From assembly GCF_032452875.1 (NCBI RefSeq), contig NC_083878.1:39199878-39263877 (forward strand): a stretch of DNA of 64,000 nt. Direction: 5' to 3'. How positions within the stretch are numbered: the stretch's first letter is position 1; each line of letters starts with the position of its first letter. Both the position numbers and the translations under genes were made by a program. Under the pieces are notes generated by a model that did not search any database, was not told where the DNA came from, and saw nothing but the letters and a program-made list of their open reading frames with translations. Source of the stretch: Bos javanicus (taxonomy: Eukaryota > Chordata > Mammalia > Artiodactyla > Bovidae). Positions 33,048 to 44,314 of the stretch are shown piece by piece.

Positions 33048-33598
33048 AGACATACATTTTAAATAAGCCAAAGCAATGTCCTGTTTTGGAGCTGGGACTG
33101 ACCATATTGATGATCACATTCATTGATTAAAATTAGGGAAATTTATCACAATCATCTGTGGGGTGTTTTCATAGACATAGATCCAAAAGAATGTTGTGGG
33201 TCTGGAAAAGGAAGGAGGTGTAACTCTGTCATGTGTACTTTGATAAAAATCCCAAATTATGCTTAAATATTCCTATTTCCCTACTTGAGAATCACTGACC
33301 TGGTCAAATTCCTCCTTTGAGAAATACAAGTATAACAGAGAAAATAGCCTGGTATATCAAGGACTATAAATACCATGAGGTAATACATATTTTAATAAAT
33401 ATCATACTGTTAGCATTCGGCACAATGCCTTTCAAAAGTAGATAGTCAATTAAAACAATTATGTTAAAGCAGTATGTCCAGGTGGCTGAGAGAAGCAGAA
33501 ATTCCTCTCAAAAATTTGGCTGAACACAGAACTGAGCTTCTCTGAGCAGGAAGCAAATTGGGTGATTTCTTAAGTGTTTAAATGTATTAATCTCTATA
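33048..33598. other. Non-genic spacer
   Basis: The text ttagcattcggcacaatgcc near 33410 weakly resembles a MIR 3' region. Nothing else is recognised. Confidence 0.4.
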
Positions 33599-33606
33599 TA
33601 AAACTT

Positions 33607-33781
33607 CATTGAGGGCAGGAGGAGAAGGGGGCGACAGAGAATGAGATGGTTGGATGGCATCACCAATTCAATGGACATGAGTTTGAGCAAATTCCAGGAG
33701 ACAGTGAAGGACAGGGAAGCATGGCATGCTATAGTCTGTGGGGTCCCAAAGAGTCGGACATGACTGACTGAACAACAACAG
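33607..33781 (+). mobile_element. BovB 3' tail with target-site duplication
   Basis: Begins gagggcaggaggagaagggg and ends catgactgactgaacaacaa. The 8-mer taaaactt flanks it at 33599-33606 and 33782-33789. Confidence 0.88.
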
Positions 33782-33789
33782 TAAAACTT

Positions 33790-34984
33790 TACTCATTCAT
33801 TTTCTTATCCATTGTTCACTCTTTAAATCCTTTACTAGAGTATTAGTTTCTTAATAAGAATGCAGTGGCAGCACACAGAACACTTCCTGGTACAGGGTGA
33901 TTGGCTCCTGAAAATTTGCTAAGTGATTGTTAAAGGAATATGTGAAAAGGTTCCCCATTTGTGGATTTAGATTAAGAAAATGCCCTTTAAAAATTAAAAG
34001 TAGCTTTTCACTAGAAGGATAACATTCTCTTTGAAAATGAAAAATAAAAACATGATGTAGGAAAATAAATGTAAAAACCATGTGATATTTCATTAAAATT
34101 GCTTTTAATAATTTGGTGAACAACCTTTCAGCTTTTTCTATGTGCATATGTCTTTATGCATATAATTTTATAGAAAAAGGCTTATACTTAAATAATGTTT
34201 TATTTATTCAGAGTTTTACTAAGTAACATGCCATACATATTTTGCTTCTTTATGGTCATTTTAAATTATGCATGATAAAACATCAACAGCAAAATCATTT
34301 CTGTAATAAAACAGAAAGAATTTCCAACTTCTGACATCTTGTACTATTCAAATTGAAATTATTTTTTAAAACACAAAGAAATCTGCAGAAAACAATGTAT
34401 TGATTCACTTCATTTTTTCAATGTATACAAATTATACTACACTAAATTAATGCACCATAAGCTGTGCAAGTGTATCGATGGATATTTGAATAGTTTAAAT
34501 GTTTTGCTCTTAATTATGTTCTCTTTAATGTTTGTATTCATATGTACATGTATATTCAGAAGTCATGTTATTAGAAGCAAAACTGCTCTAAGAAAAGCAC
34601 ATTCATTTCATATTATGATGGATATTACCAAATTACCTTTCAATGAAGTCTTAACAATTAGGTTTCTACAGAGGAATGTGTATGTACCTTTATACCCTGA
34701 ACCCTGTAATTTACTTCCAAAATTTTAAACTTTATCGGTGTCTTGAATGTAAGGAAAAGTAACTCATTATCTTAATATGTATTAACTATAAATGAGGTTG
34801 AGATTTATTAATGAAACCTATATATGTTTTAAGACTTGTATTACTGTTTGCGTGACCTGTGTTTTCTTATTCTTTGCATGTTTCTTCCTTTTGAATAATT
34901 AGTTAATGCTTGATTGATATATAAGAATTCTCCATACATTAGAAAAATATGTAATTTATTACACCAGGATTCTCATAGATTGTA
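33790..34984. other. AT-rich non-genic sequence
   Basis: No repeat or gene is recognised. The frames at 33851-34147 and 34450-34728 have no motif. Confidence 0.5.
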
Positions 34985-35452
34985 TTAAGGCCCCAGTTCT
35001 TCACCCTTTATCCATGCCCTTCATTCTATAATTCTGTAACTCCTATATTATTTCCTCATTTCCTAAATCCCAGCAGCCTTTGTGACTTGCTTTGGCTATT
35101 AGTAAGTGGCAGAAGTTATGTTGTGCAAGTTCTGTGTCTTGGCCTCATTAGGACTCTCATGTTTCTGTTTTTCTATTGTATTGTTCTCTGTCATTGCCAC
35201 AAGTAGGACAAGGCCAGGCTAGTCCATCAGTCCCAGCAGAGGATGAATATCAGGTGGAACACACCCAAACCACCCAGCTGTCTCAAATGAGATTAGTTTA
35301 GATAAGTCTAGAACCTTCTAACCCACAGCCACTTTAGACAGACCAGCTGAGATGAGCTGATTATCATGATTTAAGAGTCATAATGAATGACTGTGGTTTT
35401 AAGCCTCTGAATCTTGGGGTGGTTTGTTACGCAGCAATGTGAAACTAATGCA
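34985..35452 (+). mobile_element. MLT1-type LTR (ERVL-MaLR)
   Basis: The sequence tgtgacttgctttggctatt, ttgccacaagtaggacaagg and the closing ttttaagcctctgaatcttg ... gtggtttgttacgcagcaat are diagnostic modules of MLT/MST LTRs. It is diverged, as expected for a pre-ruminant insertion. No internal region is seen. Confidence 0.82.
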
Positions 35453-35858
35453 ATTGTCAAATAAATCAATGTTTCAGCTCTCTTTTGTTACTTTCCTTCC
35501 TTACATTCTCAACCTTCCTTCCTTTCCTTCTCTTTCTTTCCTGTACTTACATGTGGCAAAGTTAGTACCCTCTAATTATTCTTCATTTGAAAGACTTAGC
35601 TTATGTCATATTTTTACTTTTGTTTGCATTTTTGGCTGGAAATCTCATTAAATTTATTCATCAATGTAGATAAAATATTTAGCACCTTTCTATTCTAATA
35701 AATATCAAACTATATCATCATTTAACTGTAACATTAGTATTTTATTTTATGGGATATTTTCAATTCTTCATGCTTATACGCTATGCTTTGTTGAACCTCT
35801 TCCTCATATTTTTTATACTCATTTTCCAATTACCACTCCAGGAATCTCTGGGAGTTAA
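35453..35858. other. Non-genic spacer between two LTRs
   Basis: Pyrimidine-rich text near 35500-35545, otherwise AT-rich. No element is recognised. Confidence 0.5.
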
Positions 35859-36359
35859 TGTGTGTGTCACACATGTTAGAGGAAGCAGACCAACTGAAAC
35901 TGCCCATCCTGGCCAGGCAACATGGTAACTATTTGCATGAGGTGTTTTAAGACAGGAGGTCCTAGTGAGGAATGCTGAACTAATAAGCCACCACCAACCG
36001 GGAGAGTTCAGGGAAGGTCAAAAGTAGATACCGTGTGTCTGACCACCTCCCAGAATCCTTCTCGCTGGCATCCGCTTTGGTTGAGCAATGCATACACCAC
36101 CAGGAAGGACTCTTGAGTCAGAACTGTTGGCCAAAGACAACCTGGAGACTAATACCATTACCATAAAACCTAAGACTACGAGTCATGTGGGAGAGCAGTT
36201 CTCCTGGGTTCCCTTTACCCTACTGCTCTCTGCCTGGCTGCCCCTTCCCAATAAAATCTCTTGCTTTGTCAGCATGTATGTCTCCTTGGACAATTCATTT
36301 CTGAGTGTTAGACAAGAGCTCACTTTTGGGCCCTGAAAGTGGTCCACCTTCCTGCAACA
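35859..36359 (+). mobile_element. Solo LTR of an endogenous retrovirus (class I-like)
   Basis: About 500 bp, higher in GC than its flanks, with retroviral LTR structure. It has a TG-rich start (tgtgtgtgtcacacatg), a polyadenylation signal in ccttcccaataaaatctc (~36245-36262), and an R/U5-like segment with ctgagtgttagacaagagct ending in gcaaca. No gag, pol or env sequence adjoins it, so it is probably a solo LTR left by recombination. The flanks show no clear duplication and the left border is approximate. The open frame at 36088-36336 is within the LTR and not a gene. Confidence 0.65.
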
Positions 36360-37127
36360 TGCATTTTAAAACATTTATAAGTATCAAAATTATTCCCAGG
36401 AAAATTTGCATAAAGTTACACTAACACTAGCAATTTATAATGATGCATGCTTCCTATACCCCTAGAACACTTTATTAGCAGCATTTTACATATTTATCCA
36501 CATTGGTAAGGAATGATAGAAGTAGGTAGTGTAAGTTCACTGTGCATACCTATCCTGAGGGACTACAAATAAAGAAATCATATCATATGTGATTCATTAT
36601 ACTCCAAGGAATGTTTGTTCTTCTGGACTTTCATGTAATCCTTGCAAAATATTCTACTTTAGGAATGTCTGTGCTCTATAGGGTAACAGCACATTCATAT
36701 CTCCCTCAGAATTATTATGGCCTCTGATATTGTTGCCAGAAGACATCCTTTTTTCACATTTTATCCCCTGTTCTCTATGTGTTGCAGAGTCTTACATAGG
36801 CTCAAGTGCTATAATTTTAATAGTTTTCCACAAATTTTAATTAATTTGCTTTTAAATGGCCCCAAAGATTTATTACCAGCACACCCACAACACAAAAGCT
36901 TAAAAGTGCATAAAAGATTTAAAAGACCTTATTTTTCAAGGCAAGATAAAATAAAATCCAAAAATACAATGAAAATGTTATGCCACTTTAGTATTATGAT
37001 AGGTTTGCTGTCAATCAAATTTTTTTGGCACCTCCCACTGCTATTCCTTGAGGAACAAGAACACAGGCTTCTAAAAATTTCCAAAGTTTCAGTCCACATG
37101 TGATTTCTTTTAAATTTTCTCTTACTT
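36360..37127. other. Non-genic spacer
   Basis: A 128-codon frame at 36717-37103 has no recognisable domain and is consistent with chance in this amount of sequence. Confidence 0.5.
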
Positions 37128-37137
37128 TATTAACAGC

Positions 37138-37190
37138 TGCGGTCCATGGGGTCACAAAGAGTCAGACATGACTGAGCGACTGAACTGAAC
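37138..37190 (+). mobile_element. 53-bp BovB/Bov-tA terminus with exact target-site duplication
   Basis: Only tgcggtccatggggtcacaa through gagcgactgaactgaac is present. The 10-mer tattaacagc flanks it at 37128-37137 and 37191-37200. Extreme 5' truncation. Confidence 0.9.
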
Positions 37191-37349
37191 TATTAACAGC
37201 AAAATGTGTATTTTTGGTGTTATATTACTCTTCAACTGGAAGGCCACACAAACTGTGTACCTTGAAAATTTATAAAATTAGTGAAGTTTAGGAGATACCA
37301 GAGTAATCTGGAGCTCTGTCTAGTTTAGGATTTATACTACAATTTTGTA

Positions 37350-37530
37350 TGCATGTGAGTGTCTGACTCTTTGTAACCCAACAATTCAGGCTCCTCTGTC
37401 CATGGGATTTTTCAAGCAAGAATACTGGAGTGAGTTGCCATTTCCTTCTCCAGGGGATCTTTCCAACCCAGAGATTGAACCCATACCTCCTGCATTGCAG
37501 GCCAGTTCTTTACCCCTGCACCACCTAGGA
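37350..37530 (-). mobile_element. Bov-tA SINE, slightly truncated
   Basis: Minus-strand body and head (gtgtctgactctttgtaacc ... gcaccacctaggaac). actacaatttt before and actaaaattatttt after may be the degraded target-site copies. Confidence 0.85.
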
Positions 37531-37768
37531 ACTAAAATTATTTTCAACATTATGGGCAGAAATTTAGCAATGCCATTATAAGAACAGAATGCATCATATT
37601 TGGGACTAGCAAGATAAAGAAGCACTTGTCTGATAGTTTCCTTATATTCTTGATATTCTACTCTGCCCAGTCACTCTTTTACCATTTGAGAATTGACTAC
37701 CCAGAACTCAAGGTGACCCAATGACTCCTCTTAACAGTTACTGTTTTAGGAATGGATAATAAATCAGA

Positions 37769-38299
37769 AGAAAAGTTATGACCAATCTAGATAGCATATT
37801 CAAAAGCAGAGACATTACTTTGCCAACAAAGGTCCGTCTAATCAAGGCTATAGTTTTTCCTGTGGTCATGTATGTATGTGAGTTGGACTGTAAAGAAGGC
37901 TGAGTGCCGAAGAATTGATGCTTTTGAACTGTGGTGTTGGAGAAGACTCTTGAGAGTCCCTTGGACTGCAAGGAGATCCAACCAGTCCATTCTGAAGGAG
38001 ATCAGCCCTGGGATTTCTTTGGAAGGAATGATGCTAAAGCTGAAACTCCAGTACTTTGGCCACCTCGTACGAAGAGTTGACTCACTGGATAAGACTCTGA
38101 TGCTGGGAGGGATTGGGGGCAGGAGGAGAAGGGGACGACAGAGGATGAGATGGCCGGATGAGATTACTGACCTGATGGACGTGAGTCTGAGTGAACTCTG
38201 GGAGTTGGTGATGGACAGGGAGGCCTGGCATGCTGTGATTCATGGGGTTGCAAAGAGTCGGACACGACTGAGAGACTGAACTGACTGACTGACTGACTG
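37769..38299 (+). mobile_element. BovB 3' part with exact target-site duplication
   Basis: 5'-truncated within the RT C-terminal region, ending in a (GACT)n tail. The 11-mer aataaatcaga flanks it at 37758-37768 and 38300-38310. It is young: the C-terminal codons are still open. Confidence 0.95.
37872..38279 (+). pseudogene. BovB C-terminal coding segment, frame reaches the native stop
   Basis: The 135-codon frame covers the post-RT domain: ELWCWRRLLRVPWTARRSNQ, LKLQYFGHLVRRVDSLDK, GRRRRGRQRMRWPDEITD, and the end HGVAKSRTRLRD followed by the native stop. It is the only copy here that keeps the CGA arginine of RGRQ, so it shows how the family protein ends. Upstream domains are missing. Confidence 0.88.
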
Positions 38300-38310
38300 A
38301 ATAAATCAGA

Positions 38311-41024
38311 GCCTATATTCATGGTAGTTTCTTAATTTGGTCCAACATGGGTAGTTGGATGAAAGAACTTTCCTTTTTCTCCCAGTGAATATAATCATGA
38401 AATGTTATTTCCCATAAACTAGAAGCAGCCATCTAGATACTTGGAGAGAAGCACCCCACAGGACAAAGCCAGCACTCCCAGAGGAAAGAGCATAAAGAAA
38501 TCGAGTCCCAGGCTTGCAAATGTTAAATTAAACCCAATGGTTTATCTATGAATGGTTCAGTTATGTGAGCCAATAAAATAGTTATTGTTTATGCCACCTT
38601 GGGTAGTTTCTTTTTTAAATTTACAAGATAAAGAATCATATTTATGCAGAATATTCCTTAGTAGGACAGTAAATCAAATTCTTGATATTTGGTACACCAA
38701 AGGAAGTTCATCTGGTATCACAGCTGCAGGAAAGATTTAACATTGTGATACAGAAAGACAGTCATTCTAGAGGAAAATATGTATTTGAAAGTGCTTGGTT
38801 GATGGGTTATTCATGCTCTACCCCCAAACATACTGGGTGAAGCAGATTTTTCTAACTTCTGTGTTTGATGTTAAATTTGCTGAATGGAACGTCTTTGAGT
38901 TTGAAGGTTTTGAAAACACTGCTTGGAATATAGGTCACAGTTATTCTATCAAATAATATATTTCAATGACTTATGAATACTTTTAAAGAAAGATCCCTTT
39001 AACAACCAAAAGAAAAGCTCCAAACAAAAATGAACAAAACTCATTTGGAAACATTTCACCATAATGGCTAGGGTAAAGACAAAATGTCAGCTAGAATCCT
39101 AGGAGGAACAAAATTAAATTCATGAATTACACTGTGTTTACTCTTCAAACATGAATTAAAATTGTTTATTTAGCTAACAGGCTCAGTCTTGATTACGCAT
39201 CATTACTGTCCATTATAACTTCAACTGTGCTTGAATTTCATGAGCCTGCTAGAAAATTGCACTCTTATATTTCAGAGCTAGAAATAAATTTAATGTGATA
39301 TTTCAGCTATTAATGCCTTAATCAAGTTAATCATTGCTTGAAGAATCTACATTTTTAATTTTCTAGGAATGAAACAGAAATTGAAAATAATTCTTCAAAT
39401 TGATATTCAATGCTTAACTTTAGGTGGCATCAGTACTAGCCTGCTCCTCACCAACTGGCTATAGCTCTCCTGAAACGTAGTTAAAATTTTCTCTGTAAAG
39501 CGCTGGCCTTGACTACTATAGGATTGATGCACTTAATCCACAGTTTATTTCCTTCTTCATTGTTTGAAGCACCTTACGGCACTTAAATGAACACATACTC
39601 ATTTATTTTTAGCACCATTTCATAGTTGAATGTCAACAGAACTATTATCAATGTTTTGCTCATGCCATTTCTTATAAAATGCGTAACAAGTTGTATTTAG
39701 AAATGAGTAGAATGGGGCACTAGAGATTTACAACATCAAAAAAGCTGCAGGGAAGCCCAACCTAAACAGGATTTAACATTCTGACCAAGACATAGTGTTA
39801 GAGGAGAAATAAAAAGATTTCTATTCATTCAGGGATTAATGTTTTCTCTCCCTGGAGACTTCAGTGAGGGCTCATATGATTTTCTCCATCCTATGAAATT
39901 GGTGGAAAATCTAGAGACACAACCTAGACCCTGCTGTTGCCGGTCTGTGGCTCACAGAAGGTTCCAAGTGGAGGTGCCACTAGGACTGGGAGTGGTAATT
40001 AAGAAAGTATTGCTTATAAAGAGAAGTGAGTGTGTGTGTGAAATCTCTTCAGCGTTAATTCTTAGTACATTGTAGAACACATACTTTTGAAAAAATGAAT
40101 GAGCACCTCACACATAGTATCACTGGACAGAGCTGTCACTTTCTCAGAGACAGAGATAAAAGAGGATTCCTGAAGATTTCTGAACCTCAGTTTAGAGTGC
40201 ATTTCAAGGAACTACGAAAGGTTGAACACAGATGCAAACTTTTCTCCACACCTGCTCAGATTATGGAAGAAGCGAAGTATCAGAGGACTACAGCATATAG
40301 GATATGGGACATTAGAACTGAGGTTGTATGGGCTTTTTACAAACGAGAAACCCAGGATTTCTCCATGCCCATTGACACCCTGGAAGACAAATTTTTAGGT
40401 ATTATTTTCTGTTAATAAAACCTATTAAATTAGCAATAGGGTAAAAGTACTTGTGGCAGAGAAAGGAATTTGTGTTGAGTTGTGTTAAACCACAAAAGTT
40501 CGGAGTTGTTTGAAGAAAATATCATTCTTCTCAAGTCATTTAGCCACCCTGACTAACAAGTACTGCACAAGGTTATTGCCACCAAAACTAGAAAAGTTAG
40601 AGGCAAGTCAGGAGATATGAGATGAAACTCTTAACAACATTCTGGGAAACAATCACCAGAAAGATACCAAAAGCACTTGGTGTCACTGATAAATAAAACA
40701 GGCACATACTTGCTTATATTTATTTCACTGTTACTTCTATTTTTGTAAATATCTTGGAGATAGGTCCTTATTCTATTTTGTGATTCGCCAAAATTATCCA
40801 GTGTGGCATTAAGCTTTGGGGAATAATTAATGGATGTTTGATGAATAAGTGAATTATTTTCATGCCAACTTTTCAATATAATTGAAAGATGTTACACAGT
40901 AAAAAGCATGGATTCCGGAAGGAAAATATTCTATCAGGCCTCACCTATTACAGCTGGGAAGAAAAGGGAATCTTTGATTTTCTTACCTTTAAAGGAAATA
41001 TTGTAAGTACTCATTTAACATTGG
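38311..41024. other. 2.7-kb repeat-free block
   Basis: I recognise no transposon from 38311 to 41024, unlike the SINE-dense flanks. AT-rich text with TAATTA-like sites (e.g. aattaaattcatgaattac near 39112) is common at 38.9-39.4 kb. A 106-codon frame at 40095-40415 is followed at once by taataaaacc, but has no recognisable domain. Confidence 0.5.
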
Positions 41025-41132
41025 TAAGGAAATGGCAACCCATTCCAGTACTCTTGCCTGGAGAATCCCATGGATGGAGGAGCCTGGTGGGCTACAGTCC
41101 ACGGGGTGGCCAAGAGTCGGACACGACACTTA
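41025..41132 (+). mobile_element. Bov-A/Bov-tA 3' half
   Basis: gtaaggaaatggcaacccat ... gtggccaagagtcggacacg, ending in a (TTAAC)n-like tail. The tRNA head is missing. Confidence 0.85.
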
Positions 41133-41139
41133 ACTAACT

Positions 41140-41545
41140 TAACTTAATGGGATAATACACATTTAGTTCAATGCATAGTAACTCACAGAAGTTGGTGGTT
41201 TATGTATGCTTAATTGATATTTAAGTGAAAAAATTGGTATTCTTCTTAAGTCATTTACAAGCTAAAAATAAATTATGCAGAGTGGTCTTTTTCTTTGGTT
41301 TTGTGTTTGTTTTACATTTCTAAAAACATAAGTATAAAGAGATGGTCTTTATGCAGTGATAGAAGGGTACAGTTAACAGAACTCTTTCCTTCAGATTTCT
41401 GATATTTCATTTTCTTCCTTTCAGATACGTTCTAGTGAAAATTTTTTCTTTAATGATATTCTTAACTCCAGCAAGCCTGAAGTTAAGAATATTGTTCACT
41501 TTATTTTATGACAAAATGACAGAATTGGAGCAAAAACTATACATA
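41140..41545. other. Non-genic spacer
   Basis: Contains tctttaatgatattcttaac and, shortly after, gttaagaatattgttcact, an imperfect inverted pair near 41448-41502. No gene. Confidence 0.45.
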
Positions 41546-41548
41546 TGG

Positions 41549-41673
41549 TGGTGTTTTAGTCACTAAGTCATGTCCAACTCTTGTGACACCAAGGACTTCA
41601 GACCACCAAGCTCCACTATCCATGGGATTCTCCAGGCAAGAATACTAGAGTGGGTTACCATTTCCTTCTCCAA
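41549..41673 (-). mobile_element. Bov-A monomer
   Basis: Minus-strand text from gtggtgttttagtcactaag to taccatttccttctcc. It is one monomer without the tRNA head. Confidence 0.85.
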
Positions 41674-41789
41674 ATATTATATATACCTATATATCTATTA
41701 ATTATGTGATCAAATGCCCCCATGTTTATTCATTATCAAATCATGAGAAAAGATAAATATAAAGCAGAGTGTTTGGTGGATAGTAAGCA

Positions 41790-42013
41790 TACTTTCCAGG
41801 TGGCTCGGTGGTAAAGAATCCGCCTGACAATGAAGGAGACACAAGAGTTGAGAGTTTGATCCCTGGGTCAGGAAAATGCCTTGGAGTAGGAAATGGCAAC
41901 CCAATTGCTCCAGTATTCTTGCCTGAAAAATTCTATGGACAGAAGAGGCTGGTGTGCTACAGTCCATGGCGTCTCAAAGAGTCGGAAATAACTGAGTGAC
42001 TGAGCACACACAC
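41790..42013 (+). mobile_element. Bov-tA SINE, first of a tandem pair
   Basis: Head actttccaggtggctcggtg, body to aactgagtgactgagcacac. A second element in the same orientation follows at once. Confidence 0.88.
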
Positions 42014-42016
42014 ATC

Positions 42017-42203
42017 TGAACCTGCCTGCCAATGCAGGAGACATGGATTCAATCCCTGGTTTGGGAAGATCCCCGGAGAAGGAAATGGCAACCCACTCTA
42101 GTATTCTTGCCTGGGAAATCCCATGGACAGAAGAGCCTGGGAGGTTACAGTCCATGGGGTCACAAAGAATTGGACACAACTTGGTGACTAAACAGTGACA
42201 ACA
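42017..42203 (+). mobile_element. Bov-tA SINE, second of a tandem pair, head-truncated
   Basis: Starts within the head at cctgcctgccaatgcaggag and runs to acttggtgactaaacagtga. The first ~30 bases of a normal head are missing. Confidence 0.87.
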
Positions 42204-43002
42204 AACAGCATATTTAGCCTTTTATGAGATAAAAGCTTTTCATGGAAATTTGATAATACATCAACAGAAACAAAATATGTGCCTTAAAATATTCTCTCAA
42301 GTTACTAATTCGTTTCCTATTTTCCAACTAAAATTCTAAAGGTTAAAAGTTGATTTGGATTGTCTTATAGAAATATATGAAACTCTCTAAATGTTCACTA
42401 TTGTATTTTGCAGTGAAATATCTCAGTGTGGTAAATGAGCAGAAAAATAAGAGATAGAATTGCCCAGAGACAAGAGCGAACAGACTGTATTTCCTTCACT
42501 TCAAAGTTTAGTTGATGAATTTGCAAAACTGGTGTGCTTTATGAATGTGAGACTCCCAGGAATTTCAATGCCAAGTTGGCCATGTTTTTCCCCATTTTTT
42601 CATTATGTTTGACATTTCTAAGGCAAGTTTTTTTTTTTTTTTTTAATACAGACAATCTATGGCAATAGACTGGGGAAATGAGACTTTGCAGTAGATGTGG
42701 AGAAAGTGGAAGAAGGCAACAGAAATGAGAAAGTGAATTGGAATAGTGCTTTGGAAGTCCATCACAGCTTGTGATGTTCTCTGTGAAATATTAAAGACTG
42801 CCAGAGAAGGCTCTTAAGATTCAAAAGCAAACTCATCTGTTTTGTTACTCAGGATCAATAAGTTGGCTCAGGAGCTAATACAAGAAGGCAATGACAAAAT
42901 TGATAAGATATGCCACTTTTTACTGCATTCTATATCCTTCAGTGCTCATGTACAGATACAAAGAGAAAATAGGGCAAGCTTTGTCTAAACAATGATTAGG
43001 AA
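42204..43002. other. Non-genic spacer
   Basis: Includes a T-run at 42630-42644. No repeat or gene is recognised. Confidence 0.5.
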
Positions 43003-43203
43003 AGAATCTTGCAGCTCTGTGAGTAAAGAATCTGCCTGCAGTGTAAGAGAATTACGTTTGATTCCTGGGTCGGGAAGATCCTCTGGAGAAGGAAATGGCA
43101 ACCCATTCCAGTATTCTTGCCTGGAGAATCCCATGGACAGAGGACCCTGGCAGGCTACAGTCCATGGGGTTGCAAGAGTCGGACACAACTTAGCGACTAA
43201 ACC
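43003..43203 (+). mobile_element. Bov-tA SINE
   Basis: Altered head (cttgcagctctgtgagtaaa), then a typical body to acaacttagcgactaaacc. Confidence 0.9.
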
Positions 43204-44028
43204 ACTGCGACATAATAATAATAACTGCTCAATTAATAGAAATAATTTTTTTTTCCAATTACTTTTTCCTCAAATTTCTTCATCTTATTGTGCTTTTCAG
43301 GGAACTCAAGGGGCAGTGAGATAGTTAGGAGAGGGTGGCAGGCAAAGGATTAAGATATGGTGAGGGGCTGAAATTTCTCCTCCCCTTATGACTGAGCAGG
43401 AGAAAATCCAACATCTACCCCAAAGTGTCATTTTCTTGCTGGATTTGTTATCAACCGGGATTAGGCTCTGATTGTGCAGGGTTCTATTGTTGACAGGCCT
43501 AGAGTTGATGAATAAAGCCAATCAAGTTTATTAAACTATAATAGATAATATGACTTTAACTAAAAGTACTAAATCATAGTGCTTGTGTGACAAGCAAGAT
43601 TAAACTTTCCTATTATATGACAATTTAGTATACTGAATTAGTAAATTTAAGGCTTTAATAAAAACAAGGAGAGGTGAGTTTTCTGGCAACTTGATTGATT
43701 ATTCTCAGCCTACAGAGATTATGATTTTCTTGTTAACTGTATCCATGTTCACTGGATTCATGTTCTCTTCTCCAGTTACTGATATGAATAATGCTGCTCA
43801 TTTCTGGCTCTATGGGCTTTCACACTCTACATCAATGGCTCCAAATGCACATTCATTAAGAAGGCACAAACCCAGTTACATAAGGATCCATCAAGGATCT
43901 GGTTAAAAATATAAATTTGAGGAATTCATTCCCAAACTTATTAACATATAATCTTCTTTCTTTCTCCAAAGAAACTGGTAAAAAAAAAATTGGATATTCT
44001 CCCATATAGTACATTTAAATGGTATGCT
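43204..44028. other. Non-genic spacer
   Basis: No repeat is recognised. Short frames at 43306-43521 (minus) and 43691-43906 (plus) have no motif. Confidence 0.5.
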
Positions 44029-44039
44029 AGTGTGTCCTC

Positions 44040-44303
44040 TGGCACCCCATTCTAGCACTCTTGCCTGAAAAATCGCATGGACAGCGGAGCCTGGTAGGCT
44101 GCAGTCCGTGGGGTCGCCAAGAGTCGGATAGGACTGAGTGACTTCACTTTCACTTTTTACTTTCATGCACTGGAGAAGGAAATGGCAACCCACTCCAGTG
44201 TTCTTGCCTGGAGAATCCCAGGGATGGGGGAGCCTGGTGGGCTGCCGTCTATGGGGTCGCACAGAGTTGGACATGACTGAAGCAACTTAGCAGCAGTAGC
44301 AGC
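44040..44303 (+). mobile_element. Bov-A2 SINE, 5' end missing ~12 bases
   Basis: Dimer from ggcaccccattctagcactc to the (AGC)n tail. The flanks agtgtgtcctc (44029-44039) and agtgtgccctc (44304-44314) are a target-site duplication with one mismatch. The lost start shows 5' truncation at insertion. Confidence 0.93.
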
Positions 44304-44314
44304 AGTGTGCCCTC

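Noticed and set aside
36717..37103. 128-codon plus-strand open frame
   Set aside because: Composition follows the local AT-rich DNA and no motif is seen. Length is compatible with chance.
40095..40415. 106-codon frame followed by taataaaacc
   Set aside because: The nearby AATAAA is common in AT-rich DNA. The protein is not recognisable, and there is no supporting upstream exon or promoter pattern.
41448..41502. Inverted pair tctttaatgatattcttaac / gttaagaatattgttcac as a regulatory hairpin
   Set aside because: Short, imperfect and AT-rich; such pairs are expected by chance here.
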